Part shown: piece by piece, positions 49,720-57,121 of the stretch | Numbering within the stretch: position 1 is the first letter of the stretch | How the letters are laid out: each line of letters begins with the position of its first letter | Origin: BP-464 sp045805505 | Lineage (GTDB): Bacteria > Actinomycetota > Thermoleophilia > Solirubrobacterales > Solirubrobacteraceae | NCBI GenBank assembly: GCA_045805505.1 | Contig: JBJMLA010000017.1 | Span: 13,042 to 77,041 of the forward strand | Reading direction: 5' to 3' | DNA: 64,000 nt | Position numbers and translations under genes: made by a program | The notes under the pieces: model-generated | Seen by the model: the letters and a program-made list of their open reading frames with translations, nothing else | Told to the model about the DNA's origin: nothing | Databases searched by the model: none

Positions 49720-51048
49720 CTAGTGCAGCTGGGCGTCCGGGCCCGTGAGGATGAGGTGGCGAAGGGTCCGCTGGAGCATGTCCGCGCGCTCGGGGCGGAT
49801 CTTGATCTGCCAGGACTTGACGAGATCGGTGAAGTAGTCGGCGGCCATGTCCTCGAGGACCTGGCGGGTGCCGCCGGAGATCCACGGCCGGCCGAGGGCG
49901 CCCAGCGCCTGGTCGACCTGCTGGGCCGGGGAGAGCGCGGGGTCGCCCGCGCCGTCGGGGACCGCCAGCGGGCCGTTCTCGGCGTCGAGCAGGTAGTTGC
50001 CCAGCGTGAAGCGGGCCCGGACGGTGTCGGTGCTCAGCCAGCGGGTCCCCCACTCCCAGCCGGCGACCGTCGGCGGCTGAAACGGCGCCTGCCCCATCGA
50101 CGACAGCAGCCAGCGGTAGGCCTCGAGCGTCACGCCCTTGCCGTTGGTGCGCAGCGTGCCGGCGACGTAGACGAGCGGCGCCTTGACCATGTCGGGCGCG
50201 TCGAGGTCGGCGTAGAGCAGCGGGTGTCCGAGGATCTGCGCGACGACCGGCTTGATCGCGCCCTTGGAGCGCTTGTAGGTCTTGACGAGACGAGCCGCGG
50301 TTGCCGCGTCGGGCGGCTGGGCGACGAAGTAGTCCCACAGCTTGCGGGTCAGGTACGGCGCGTGCCGCGGGTGCGTGGTGACGATGTCGAGCAGGTCGTC
50401 GGTGCCGAAGCGCCCCTTGTGGCCGAGGATCCGCTTGACCCCGCGATCGTGGCGGTCCTTGGCGAAGAACACCGTGGCGATCCCGGTGTCGCCCCAGTCG
50501 GCCTGCCAGCCGGTCAGCGCGCGCGCCGCCTCGCGGACGTCGCGCTCGGAGTAGCCCGTGCCCAGCGTGAAGAGCTCCATCAGCTCGCGCGCGTAGTTCT
50601 CGTTCGGCGCGTCCTTGTCGTTGGCGACGAGCGAGAGCCAGAGCTGCATCGCGGCGTCGCGGGTGACGGCGCCGAGCAGCGGGCGGAAGCGGCCCAGCGC
50701 GTGCTTGCGCAGCATCTGGTTCTGGGCCAGCATCAGGTTGACGTCCTGGTCGGCCGTGGCGAAGTGGTCGTGCCAGAACAGCGTCATCTTCTCGACCAGC
50801 GGCCGCGGCGAGCGGACCATCCGGTCCAGCCACCACAGCGCGTCGTGGCCCCAGACGTTGACCGGGTCGAGCGGCTGGCCCTCAGCCGTCGGCGCCGGAC
50901 CCGTCCACGGCGTCTGCGGCGTCCCGTCGAGGATCCACGTCAGCGTCGCCGCGCGGCCGGCGGCCGCCCAGCGGGCAGCCTCGTCCGGCGTCGCGCCGAA
51001 ACCGGCGCGCCAGAAGAGACGGCGTACGTGTGCCTCGGTCCATGACAT
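49720..51048 (-). CDS. DUF1800 family protein
   Basis: The 442-residue protein starts MSWTEAHVRRLFWRAGFGAT and contains LFWHDHFATADQDVNLMLAQ, NDKDAPNENYARELMELFTL, FFAKDRHDRGVKRILG and WRWLLSSMGQ-like helices. This is the DUF1800 pattern. The family is almost always encoded next to DUF1501, and both are of unknown function. No clear signal peptide; it may be exported together with its Tat partner. The start is preceded by GGGCGGG. Gap to the DUF1501 gene is 4 bp. Confidence 0.88.
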   Translation of the reverse strand: MSWTEAHVRRLFWRAGFGATPDEAARWAAAGRAATLTWILDGTPQTPWTGPAPTAEGQPLDPVNVWGHDALWWLDRMVRSPRPLVEKMTLFWHDHFATADQDVNLMLAQNQMLRKHALGRFRPLLGAVTRDAAMQLWLSLVANDKDAPNENYARELMELFTLGTGYSERDVREAARALTGWQADWGDTGIATVFFAKDRHDRGVKRILGHKGRFGTDDLLDIVTTHPRHAPYLTRKLWDYFVAQPPDAATAARLVKTYKRSKGAIKPVVAQILGHPLLYADLDAPDMVKAPLVYVAGTLRTNGKGVTLEAYRWLLSSMGQAPFQPPTVAGWEWGTRWLSTDTVRARFTLGNYLLDAENGPLAVPDGAGDPALSPAQQVDQALGALGRPWISGGTRQVLEDMAADYFTDLVKSWQIKIRPERADMLQRTLRHLILTGPDAQLH

Positions 51049-51104
51049 CCCGCCCTTTGGTGATCGGCGGAACGGGGGTGCGGCTTGAGGCGCGCTGCGG
51101 CGGC

Positions 51105-51566
51105 TTAGACGCCCAGCGAGATCGACTCGATGCGAACCTCGCTCAGCGGCTTGTCGCGTCCGTCGGTCTCGGCGCCCTCGATCTGGTCGACGACGTCCAT
51201 CCCGCTGGTGATCTGGCCGAACACGGTGTGCTTGCCGTCCAGCCACGGGGCCGACTCGGTCGTGACGATGAAGAACTGCGAGCCGTTGGTGTTCGGGCCG
51301 GCGTTGGCCATGGCCAGCGCGCCGCGGACGATCTTGTGCTGGTTGAACTCGTCCTCGAACTGATAGCCCGGGCCGCCGGTGCCCGTGCCGGTGGGGTCGC
51401 CGCCCTGGATCATGAAGTCCTTGATGACCCGGTGGAAGATGACGCCGTCGTAGAAGCCTTTGCCGGCGAGCTCCTTGAAGTTGCTGACGGTCTTGGGCGC
51501 GTCCTCGTCGAACAGCTCGATCTCGAGCGCGCCGAGGTTGGTGGTCATCGTGGCGGTGCTGGGCAT
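51105..51566 (-). CDS. Cyclophilin-type peptidyl-prolyl isomerase
   Basis: The 153-residue protein is a single cyclophilin domain with YDGVIFHRVIKDFMIQGGDP, ALAMANAGPNTNGSQFFIVT and APWLDGKHTVFGQITSGMD. The catalytic Arg and Phe/Gln/His set are in place. It has no signal peptide, so it acts in the cytoplasm on prolyl bonds during folding. Its ATG overlaps the stop of the zinc-ribbon gene by one base. Confidence 0.93.
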   Translation of the reverse strand: MPSTATMTTNLGALEIELFDEDAPKTVSNFKELAGKGFYDGVIFHRVIKDFMIQGGDPTGTGTGGPGYQFEDEFNQHKIVRGALAMANAGPNTNGSQFFIVTTESAPWLDGKHTVFGQITSGMDVVDQIEGAETDGRDKPLSEVRIESISLGV

Positions 51567-52516
51567 CAGTCGAGGATCCTCACTTCGGAGATGCCGACGG
51601 TCGGGTTTGCGGCCGGATCGTCGGAGGACGGGGGTGTGGTGAACCAGAGCAGGACGTGCGTGTACTTGCCCGGTTCGAACTCGATCTTCTCGAGGCCCTT
51701 CGAGCCCTTCTCGGTGCCGGCGTCCTTGCGCGTCTCGAGCAGCTTCCAGCGGTTGTCGAGGATGTCGGGCGGCAGCGACGTCTTCGACGCGTAGACCTCG
51801 ACGGTGAAGCCGGGCGTCGGAGTGCGGAAGTAGACCTTCTCGATCTGCTGGCGCGTCTCGAGATCGAAGTCGAGGCCGACGCCCATCGCGGCCGGCGCGC
51901 CCGTCTCGTCCTGCTTGGCGGCGGTCGTGACGGTGAAGATCGTCTTGCCGTTCTCGTCGTAGCTGTCGGACGGGTCGGTCGAGTCGATCGCGGCGTTGTA
52001 GGGGTCGTAGACCTCGGCGATGTCGACGCCCAGCGCGATCGGGCCGTGGACGTCGGCCGGCTCGGGCTCGGGGTCCGGCTCGGGCGTGGGAGTCGGCGTG
52101 GGGGTGGGCGTCGGCGTGGGATCCGGCGCCGGGGGGGCCGGAGCGGGATCGGGCGCCGGAGCCGGAGCGGGGGCCGGCGGGGGCGTGGGCGCCGGGGTCG
52201 TCGCGGGCGGCGTGGTGACCGTCGGGGCGGCGGCGACGACCGTCGGCGTCGCACTGGGCGGGGCCGGAGCCGTGGCGGCCTGCTCGGCCTCGGAGTTCAG
52301 CGCCGCGTAGCTGGCGGCGACGGCGCCGCCGACGAGCAGCACGATCGTGGTGATGATCACGGCGGCCGCGCGGACGCCCGCGCGCTCGCCGCGGCCGGTC
52401 AGACGGCCGGCCGCTGCGGTCCCGCACTCCAGGCACCAGTCCTGGGCGGGCGCCATGGCCGCGCCGCACGAGCGGCAGGGCCGCTCAGGCGTCGGTGTCG
52501 TCTCGGGCGTCTCCAC
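51566..52516 (-). CDS. Zinc-ribbon membrane protein with Pro/Thr stalk and beta-sandwich domain
   Basis: The 316-residue product has four parts: a zinc ribbon (CRSCGAAMAPAQDWCLECG), a membrane helix near residues 50-70, a long Pro/Thr/Ala/Asp stalk with a run of Thr-Pro repeats, and a C-terminal beta domain (KVYFRTPTPGFTVEVYASKT, WKLLETRKDAGTEKG, YTHVLLWFT) like a discoidin-type sandwich. That puts the ribbon inside and the beta domain outside. The GTG start has TAGCCT 8 nt upstream, formed by the helicase stop codon. Confidence 0.8.
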   Translation of the reverse strand: METPETTPTPERPCRSCGAAMAPAQDWCLECGTAAAGRLTGRGERAGVRAAAVIITTIVLLVGGAVAASYAALNSEAEQAATAPAPPSATPTVVAAAPTVTTPPATTPAPTPPPAPAPAPAPDPAPAPPAPDPTPTPTPTPTPTPEPDPEPEPADVHGPIALGVDIAEVYDPYNAAIDSTDPSDSYDENGKTIFTVTTAAKQDETGAPAAMGVGLDFDLETRQQIEKVYFRTPTPGFTVEVYASKTSLPPDILDNRWKLLETRKDAGTEKGSKGLEKIEFEPGKYTHVLLWFTTPPSSDDPAANPTVGISEVRILD

Positions 52517-52524
52517 TACCGGAC

Positions 52525-52530
52525 AGGCTA
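52525..52530 (-). promoter_or_regulatory. -10 element made from the DEAD-box helicase stop codon
   Basis: TAGCCT on the minus strand starts with the helicase TAG stop (52530-52528) and lies 8 nt before the GTG of the zinc-ribbon gene. The two genes can therefore be transcribed independently although only 11 bp separate them. Confidence 0.45.
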
Positions 52531-53961
52531 CCCGGCACGCTGCAGCTTGAGCTGCGTACCGGCCACTTCGCTGCCGCTGACCGCGTCGACGACGCGCTCG
52601 GCCTCGGACTCGGGCACCGAGAGCAGGCTGAAGCGCTCGAGGACCTTGACGTCGCGAACGGCCTCGCCGTCGAGGCCCGCCTTGTGCGTGACGATGTTGA
52701 CGAGGTCGCGGACCTCGACGCCGCCGGCGCGCCCGGCGTCGGCGATCAGGCGGGCGAACTTCTCGTCGCCGTTGCGCGCCTTCGCGGCCTCCGAGGCCTT
52801 CGGCTTCGTGTGGCGCGCGGGCTTGGTCTCGATCTTGGCGGGCTCGGCCTTGGCGCCGGGCTCCCACGCGCCGATCGGGCTGCCGGTGTGCTTCTCGATC
52901 GCCTCGAGCTCGCGGGCCTGCTTGGGCTCGACGAACGTGATCGCGCGGCCGCTGCGCCCGACGCGGCCGGTGCGGCCGATGCGGTGGACGTAGACGTCGG
53001 GCGAGACCGGGACGTCGTAGTTGACGACGTGCGTCACGGTCGAGATGTCCAGGCCGCGGGCGGCGACGTCGGTGGCGACGAGGATCGGCGTGCGGCCGCC
53101 CTTGAAGCTGAGCATGACGCCGTCGCGCGAGCCCTGGCTCATGTCGCCGTGCAGCGCCTTGACGTTGAAGCCCTTGTCGCGCAGGCGGCGGTAGAGCTGG
53201 TCGCAGCGGATCTTGGTGCGGACGAAGACGATCGCCTGATCGGGCTTCTCCTCGCGCAGGACCTCGGCGAGCTTCTCGGGCTTGTCGGCCTGCTTGACGT
53301 CGAGCTGGAACTGCTCGACGGAGTCGACGGTGAGCGTCGCGGCCTCGACCTTGATGTGGACGGGGTCGTAGAGGTAGCGATCGGCGAGCTTGCGGATCGG
53401 GGGCGGCATGGTCGCGCTGAACAGCGCGGTCTGGCGGGAGTTCGGGGTCGCGGCGAGGATCCGCTCGACGTCCTCGAGGAAGCCGAGGTCGAGCATCTCG
53501 TCGGCCTCGTCGAGCACGACGAAGCGGCACGAGTGCAGGATCAGCGAGGCGCGGCTCATGAGGTCCATGACGCGGCCGACGGTGCCGACGACGACGTGAC
53601 CGCCCTCGCGCAGCTGGGACTGCTGGGTGCGGATGGGTGCGCCGCCGAAGACGGCGACGACGCCGACGCCCTTCTTGGCGCCGTAGGCGCGGATGGCCTG
53701 GGTCACCTGGATGCAGAGCTCGCGCGTCGGGGTCAGGACCAGGGCCTGGACCTCGTTGACCTCGGGGTCGATCGTCTCGAGCAGCGGGAGGCCGAAGGCG
53801 GCGGTCTTGCCGGAGCCCGTCTGGGCCTGGCCGATGATGTCGTGACCCTTGAGCATCGACGGGATCGCCTGCTCCTGGATCGGGCTGGGGTTCTCGTACC
53901 CCACGTCCTCGAGGGCTTCGAGGATCGGCTCGGACAGACCGAGCTCTTTGAAAGTCGTCAT
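52528..53961 (-). CDS. DEAD-box ATP-dependent RNA helicase
   Basis: The 477-residue helicase has the Q motif (NPSPIQEQAIP), motif I AQTGSGKTAAF, Ia PTRELCIQ, II VLDEADEMLD, III LFSATMPPP, IV-V (ILVATDVAARGLDIS) and VI HRIGRTGRVGRSG. After a basic linker (residues 365-395) the last 75 residues resemble the DbpA/CsdA RNA-binding domain, with VRDLVNIVTHKAGLDGEAV. It remodels RNA, for example in ribosome assembly or cold response. No paralogue in the window. Confidence 0.93.
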   Translation of the reverse strand: MTTFKELGLSEPILEALEDVGYENPSPIQEQAIPSMLKGHDIIGQAQTGSGKTAAFGLPLLETIDPEVNEVQALVLTPTRELCIQVTQAIRAYGAKKGVGVVAVFGGAPIRTQQSQLREGGHVVVGTVGRVMDLMSRASLILHSCRFVVLDEADEMLDLGFLEDVERILAATPNSRQTALFSATMPPPIRKLADRYLYDPVHIKVEAATLTVDSVEQFQLDVKQADKPEKLAEVLREEKPDQAIVFVRTKIRCDQLYRRLRDKGFNVKALHGDMSQGSRDGVMLSFKGGRTPILVATDVAARGLDISTVTHVVNYDVPVSPDVYVHRIGRTGRVGRSGRAITFVEPKQARELEAIEKHTGSPIGAWEPGAKAEPAKIETKPARHTKPKASEAAKARNGDEKFARLIADAGRAGGVEVRDLVNIVTHKAGLDGEAVRDVKVLERFSLLSVPESEAERVVDAVSGSEVAGTQLKLQRAG

Positions 53962-53982
53962 GTGTGCTTTAAGGCTAGGCGC

Positions 53983-54936
53983 TCAAGCGTTCGGGTCCAA
54001 CAGCAACTTGCCCGTCGTACGGCGTTCGGCCAGGGCGACCTGCGCGTCGGCCGCCTGCTCGAGCGGCCACGTTCCGCCGATCTCCGCTCGCACCTCCCCG
54101 CGGGCGGCCCGGGCGAAGAGATCGGCGAGCGCGTCCTCGGCCCAGCCGGGCCGCTCGAAGATGTGGTTGAACCAGAAGCCGACGACGCTGCGGCTGGTCC
54201 GCAGGAGCTTGCCGGTGCGGACCTCGTTCTGCTCGCGGGTGGCGATGCCGTAGGCGACGATGCGGCCGAACGGCGCCAGGACGGAGAACGACTCGTCGAA
54301 GCTCTGGCCGCCGGCCATCTCGTAGATCACGTCGAGCTCGCGGCCGTCGTTGGCCCGGGTCAGGCGCTCGCCGAGGCCCTCGGGCTCGGAGTCGACCGCG
54401 ACGTCGGCGCCCAGCTCCTCGGCGCGCTTGCGCTTGTCCTCGGTGCTGGCGGTGGCGATCACCCGTCCCGCGCCCATCGGCTTGGCGAGCTGCAAAATCA
54501 TCTGGCCCGTGCCGCCGGCGGCGCCGTGGACGACGACGCTGTCGCCCGGGCGCAGCTGCGCCGACGTGCGGTGCAGGTGCCAGGCGGTCAGGCCCTGGAT
54601 GAGCAGCGCGATCGCGGTGTCGTCGGCGACGCCCTCGGGGACCGGCCACGTCCTGTCCTCGCGCGCGAGGGCGTACTGGGCGTAGCCCCCGGTGCCGCAC
54701 AGCGCGATCACGCGCTCGCCGGTGTCCTCGCGCGTGCCGACGACCTCCTGGCCCGGGACGAGCGGGAGCGTCGCCTTGGCCAGGTACTGGTTGTGGCGCT
54801 GGTGGGTGTCGGCGAAGTTCATGCCGGCCCGAGAGACGCGGATCAGCACCTCGCCGGGGCCGGGCTCGGGCCGCTCGATCTCCACGACCTTGAGCACCTC
54901 TGGACCGCCGAACTCGTCTATCCGCACCGCGCGCAT
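53983..54936 (-). CDS. Zinc-free quinone oxidoreductase (MDR family)
   Basis: The 317-residue protein begins MRAVRIDEFGGPEVLKVVE and has VSRAGMNFADTHQRHNQYL. VVVHGAAGGTGQMILQLAK is the NADPH-binding loop. Zinc-binding cysteines are absent, matching quinone reductases (QorA-like) and crotonyl-CoA-reductase relatives of the medium-chain dehydrogenase family. GATCAT (54949-54944, minus) lies 7 nt before ATG 54936. A longer start at 54957 would run into the divergent gene. Confidence 0.9.
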   Translation of the reverse strand: MRAVRIDEFGGPEVLKVVEIERPEPGPGEVLIRVSRAGMNFADTHQRHNQYLAKATLPLVPGQEVVGTREDTGERVIALCGTGGYAQYALAREDRTWPVPEGVADDTAIALLIQGLTAWHLHRTSAQLRPGDSVVVHGAAGGTGQMILQLAKPMGAGRVIATASTEDKRKRAEELGADVAVDSEPEGLGERLTRANDGRELDVIYEMAGGQSFDESFSVLAPFGRIVAYGIATREQNEVRTGKLLRTSRSVVGFWFNHIFERPGWAEDALADLFARAARGEVRAEIGGTWPLEQAADAQVALAERRTTGKLLLDPNA

Positions 54937-54955
54937 TTCGGCGATGATCGCAGCC
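54937..54955. promoter_or_regulatory. 19-bp divergent promoter: two leaderless -10 elements in GATGATC
   Basis: GATGATC (54943-54949) carries GATGAT on the plus strand and GATCAT on the minus strand. Each ends exactly 7 nt from its start codon, at 54956 (plus) and 54936 (minus). The two hexamers overlap by five bases. Nothing else fits in the gap, so both genes must rely on this element or on distant promoters. Confidence 0.45.
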
Positions 54956-56113
54956 ATGAGCTTCGTGGCGTCGGACGAGGAACGGCAGATCCGCGAGTCG
55001 GTGGCCGGCATCGCCTCCGGGTTCGGGCGCGACTACATCCGCGCGTGCGTGGAGGAGGTCAAGCCGCCGACCGAGCTGTGGGACGCGCTGGCCGAGAAGG
55101 GGTTCGTCGGCGTCAACATCCCGGAGGAGTTCGACGGTGGCGGGCGCGGGATGACCGAGCTCGCGGCCGTGATGGAGGAGCTGGCGTTCGCGGGCTGGCC
55201 GCTGCTGCTGATGGTCGTCTCGCCCGCGATCGCCGGCAGCGTGCTCGCGCGCCACGGGACGGCGGAGCAGAAGGAGCGCTGGCTGCGCGGGATCGGGTCC
55301 GGCGAGCTGAAGATCGCCTTCGCCATCACCGAGCCCGACGCGGGGACCAACACGCACAACCTGTCGACGCGCGCCGAGCGCCGCAACGGCTCGTACTTCC
55401 TGACGGGCCAGAAGACGTTCATCTCGGGCGTCGAGGACGCCGACGCGCTGTTCGTCGTCGCCAAGACCGGCGTGAACGAGCCGAGCGGCCGCGGCCTGCT
55501 CTCGCTGTTCATCGTCGACGTAGACGCGCCTGGCCTCGAGCGCGCGGTCGTCCCGACCGCGGCGCGCGGCGCCGATCTGCAGTGGACGCTGTTCTTCGAC
55601 GACGTCGAGGTGCCGGCCGACCGGCTCGTCGGCGTCGAGCACGCCGACCTGGCCACCGTCTTCGACGGCCTGAACCCCGAGCGGATCATGACCGCCGCCA
55701 ACGCGATCGGCCTCGGGCGCCGGGCGCTGCTGCAGGCCGCCGAGTACGCCCGCGAGCGCACCGTGTGGAGCGCCCCGATCGGCTCGCATCAGGCGATCGC
55801 GCACCCGCTCGCGCAGGCCAAGATCGAGCTCGAGCTCGCGGCGCTGATGACCCGCAAGGCGTGCTGGCTCTACGACTCCGGCGCCAAGGGCGCGGGCGAG
55901 GCCTCGAACATGGCGAAGTACGCCGCGGCCGAGGCGGCGATCCACTGCGTCGACGCCGCCATCCAGACCCACGGCGGCAACGGCGTCGCCATCGAGTACG
56001 GCCTGACCGAGATGTGGTGGGGCGCCCGCACCATGCGCATCGCCCCCGTCTCCCGCGAGATGGTCCTCAACTACGTCGCCGAGCACTCGCTGGGATTGCC
56101 GCGCAGTTACTGA
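54956..56113 (+). CDS. Acyl-CoA dehydrogenase
   Basis: The 385-residue protein has IAFAITEPDAGTNTHNLST, YFLTGQKTFISGVEDADAL, GLGRRALLQAAEYARER and IQTHGGNGVAIEYGLTEMW, all typical of the family. The C-terminal segment reads MRIAPVSREMVLNYVAEHSLG instead of the usual YEGT motif, so the base that abstracts the alpha proton is not at the common position. This is a recognised variant group. It oxidises an acyl-CoA to an enoyl-CoA, chain length unknown. It is not the same type as the dehydrogenase at 34791. Confidence 0.88.
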   Translation: MSFVASDEERQIRESVAGIASGFGRDYIRACVEEVKPPTELWDALAEKGFVGVNIPEEFDGGGRGMTELAAVMEELAFAGWPLLLMVVSPAIAGSVLARHGTAEQKERWLRGIGSGELKIAFAITEPDAGTNTHNLSTRAERRNGSYFLTGQKTFISGVEDADALFVVAKTGVNEPSGRGLLSLFIVDVDAPGLERAVVPTAARGADLQWTLFFDDVEVPADRLVGVEHADLATVFDGLNPERIMTAANAIGLGRRALLQAAEYARERTVWSAPIGSHQAIAHPLAQAKIELELAALMTRKACWLYDSGAKGAGEASNMAKYAAAEAAIHCVDAAIQTHGGNGVAIEYGLTEMWWGARTMRIAPVSREMVLNYVAEHSLGLPRSY

Positions 56114-56160
56114 GCATCTCGCGCGCCTCACGCAACACCCGCGCCGCCACGCTGGCGGCA

Positions 56161-56201
56161 TGGGCGGTATTCATCGACTGACAGCCGACAAATCCCGCCC
56201 A
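56161..56201. repeat. 41-nt imperfect palindrome, left copy
   Basis: Two 20-nt arms flank a central A at 56181. The arms match at 16 of 20 positions, with TGGGCGG at the left outer end, CCGCCCA at the right, and CTG-A-CAG at the centre. A second copy at 57062-57102 is identical at 34 of 41 positions and in the same orientation. The left copy sits across the nominal ATG (56160) of the AbiEi/DUF559 gene. Confidence 0.8.
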
Positions 56202-56204
56202 ACC

Positions 56205-57110
56205 GTGGTGGCGAGCGACGCGAGCCGGCACGGGGTGGTGTCCACCCGCGAGCTTCTCGCGTCGGGGCTCACCCGCGACCAGGTGTCGCATCTGGTTCGG
56301 ATCGGCTTCCTGCACTCCCGGCATCAGGGGGTGTGGGCGGTGGGACGACCCGATGTGTCGTTCGAAGGCGCGTGCCTCGCCGCGGTCCTGGCGTGCGGAC
56401 CCGGATCAGCTGTCAGTCACGGTCCGGCGGCTCGCCTGCATGGGTTCCGGTCGTGGTACGGGCGCATCCACGTCAGCGGGCCGCGATCGCTCGAGGGCCA
56501 CCCGGGGGTTGTCGTGCACCGCCCACGCTCACTCCCCCTCGATGATCTGGCCACCGCGAACGGGGTGCCCGTCACGTCGGTGGCGCGGACGCTGCTGGAT
56601 CTCTCCACCGACCATCCGGTCGAGCTGGTCGGCAAGTGGATCCACGAGGCGGGGGTCCAGCGCGTCTTCGATCAGCGCGAGGCGTGGGCGGTGCTCGAAC
56701 GCCACCCGCATCATCGAGGGAGGAAGAGGTTCGTGGCGGCTCTGGAGGTGGAGGTGCTTCCGACACGGTCCGGGCTGGAGGATGCTTTCGCGCGCATCGT
56801 CCGGGGGGCTGGGGTCGCGACGCCGCTGGTGAACTCGGAGCAGTGGTCGGGAGAGAAGCTCGAGGAGGTGGACTTCTGCTGGCCGGATCTCGGGCTGGTC
56901 GTCGAGACGGATGGCGACCGCTACCACGCGTCGCGGTGGCGGAAGCGCAGAGATGCAGCGAAGGACGAACGCTTTCGCAACGAAGGCTGGGTCGTCTGGC
57001 GGGTTCCCGAGCTCGCCATCACGCTCGACCCGGATGGCGTTGCGAGCCGGCTCGCCGGGGTTGGGCGGGATCTGTCGGCTGACAGCCGACAAATACGGCC
57101 CACCTCCTAG
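56205..57110 (+). CDS. AbiEi-type winged helix plus DUF559 endonuclease-like protein
   Basis: The N-terminal part (HGVVSTRELLASGLTRDQVS, then GFLHSRHQGVWAVG) is the AbiEi antitoxin winged-helix domain. The C-terminal part has SGLEDAFARIVRGAGV, then VDFCWPDLGLVVETDGDRYH and a long basic helix (WRKRRDAAKDERFR). That is the DUF559/Vsr-like nuclease layout, with Asp and ExDG in place. I prefer GTG 56205 (or 56208) to ATG 56160, because the longer start would translate the palindrome. The 3' end runs through the second palindrome. About 301 residues. Function unknown; mobile or defence-related roles are possible. Confidence 0.75.
   Translation: MVASDASRHGVVSTRELLASGLTRDQVSHLVRIGFLHSRHQGVWAVGRPDVSFEGACLAAVLACGPGSAVSHGPAARLHGFRSWYGRIHVSGPRSLEGHPGVVVHRPRSLPLDDLATANGVPVTSVARTLLDLSTDHPVELVGKWIHEAGVQRVFDQREAWAVLERHPHHRGRKRFVAALEVEVLPTRSGLEDAFARIVRGAGVATPLVNSEQWSGEKLEEVDFCWPDLGLVVETDGDRYHASRWRKRRDAAKDERFRNEGWVVWRVPELAITLDPDGVASRLAGVGRDLSADSRQIRPTS
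57062..57102. repeat. 41-nt imperfect palindrome, right copy
   Basis: The 20-nt arms around A57082 match at 17 of 20 positions, and the inner part TGTCGGCTG-A-CAGCCGACA is a perfect 9-bp dyad. It is 901 nt downstream of the left copy (start to start) in the same orientation and lies inside the last codons of the DUF559 gene. The -10 of the following PfkB gene (57108) begins 6 nt after it. Confidence 0.8.
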
Positions 57111-57113
57111 GCT
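57108..57113 (+). promoter_or_regulatory. -10 element made from the DUF559 gene stop codon
   Basis: TAGGCT begins with the TAG stop of the DUF559 gene (57108-57110) and lies 8 nt before the ATG of the PfkB kinase. The adjacent palindrome could serve as an operator for this promoter. Confidence 0.45.
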
Positions 57114-57121
57114 GCGGCGCC

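Noticed and set aside
52080..52250. A tandem DNA repeat or CRISPR-like array in the GC-rich stretch
   Set aside because: The repetition comes from Thr-Pro, Pro-Ala and Pro-Asp codons of the stalk in the zinc-ribbon membrane protein. Units are short and irregular with no spacers.
56160..57110. The palindrome-flanked gene as a classical insertion sequence
   Set aside because: There is no DDE, HUH or serine/tyrosine recombinase motif, the flanking copies are direct (each internally palindromic) rather than terminal inverted repeats, and I see no target-site duplication. Kept as a non-classical candidate.
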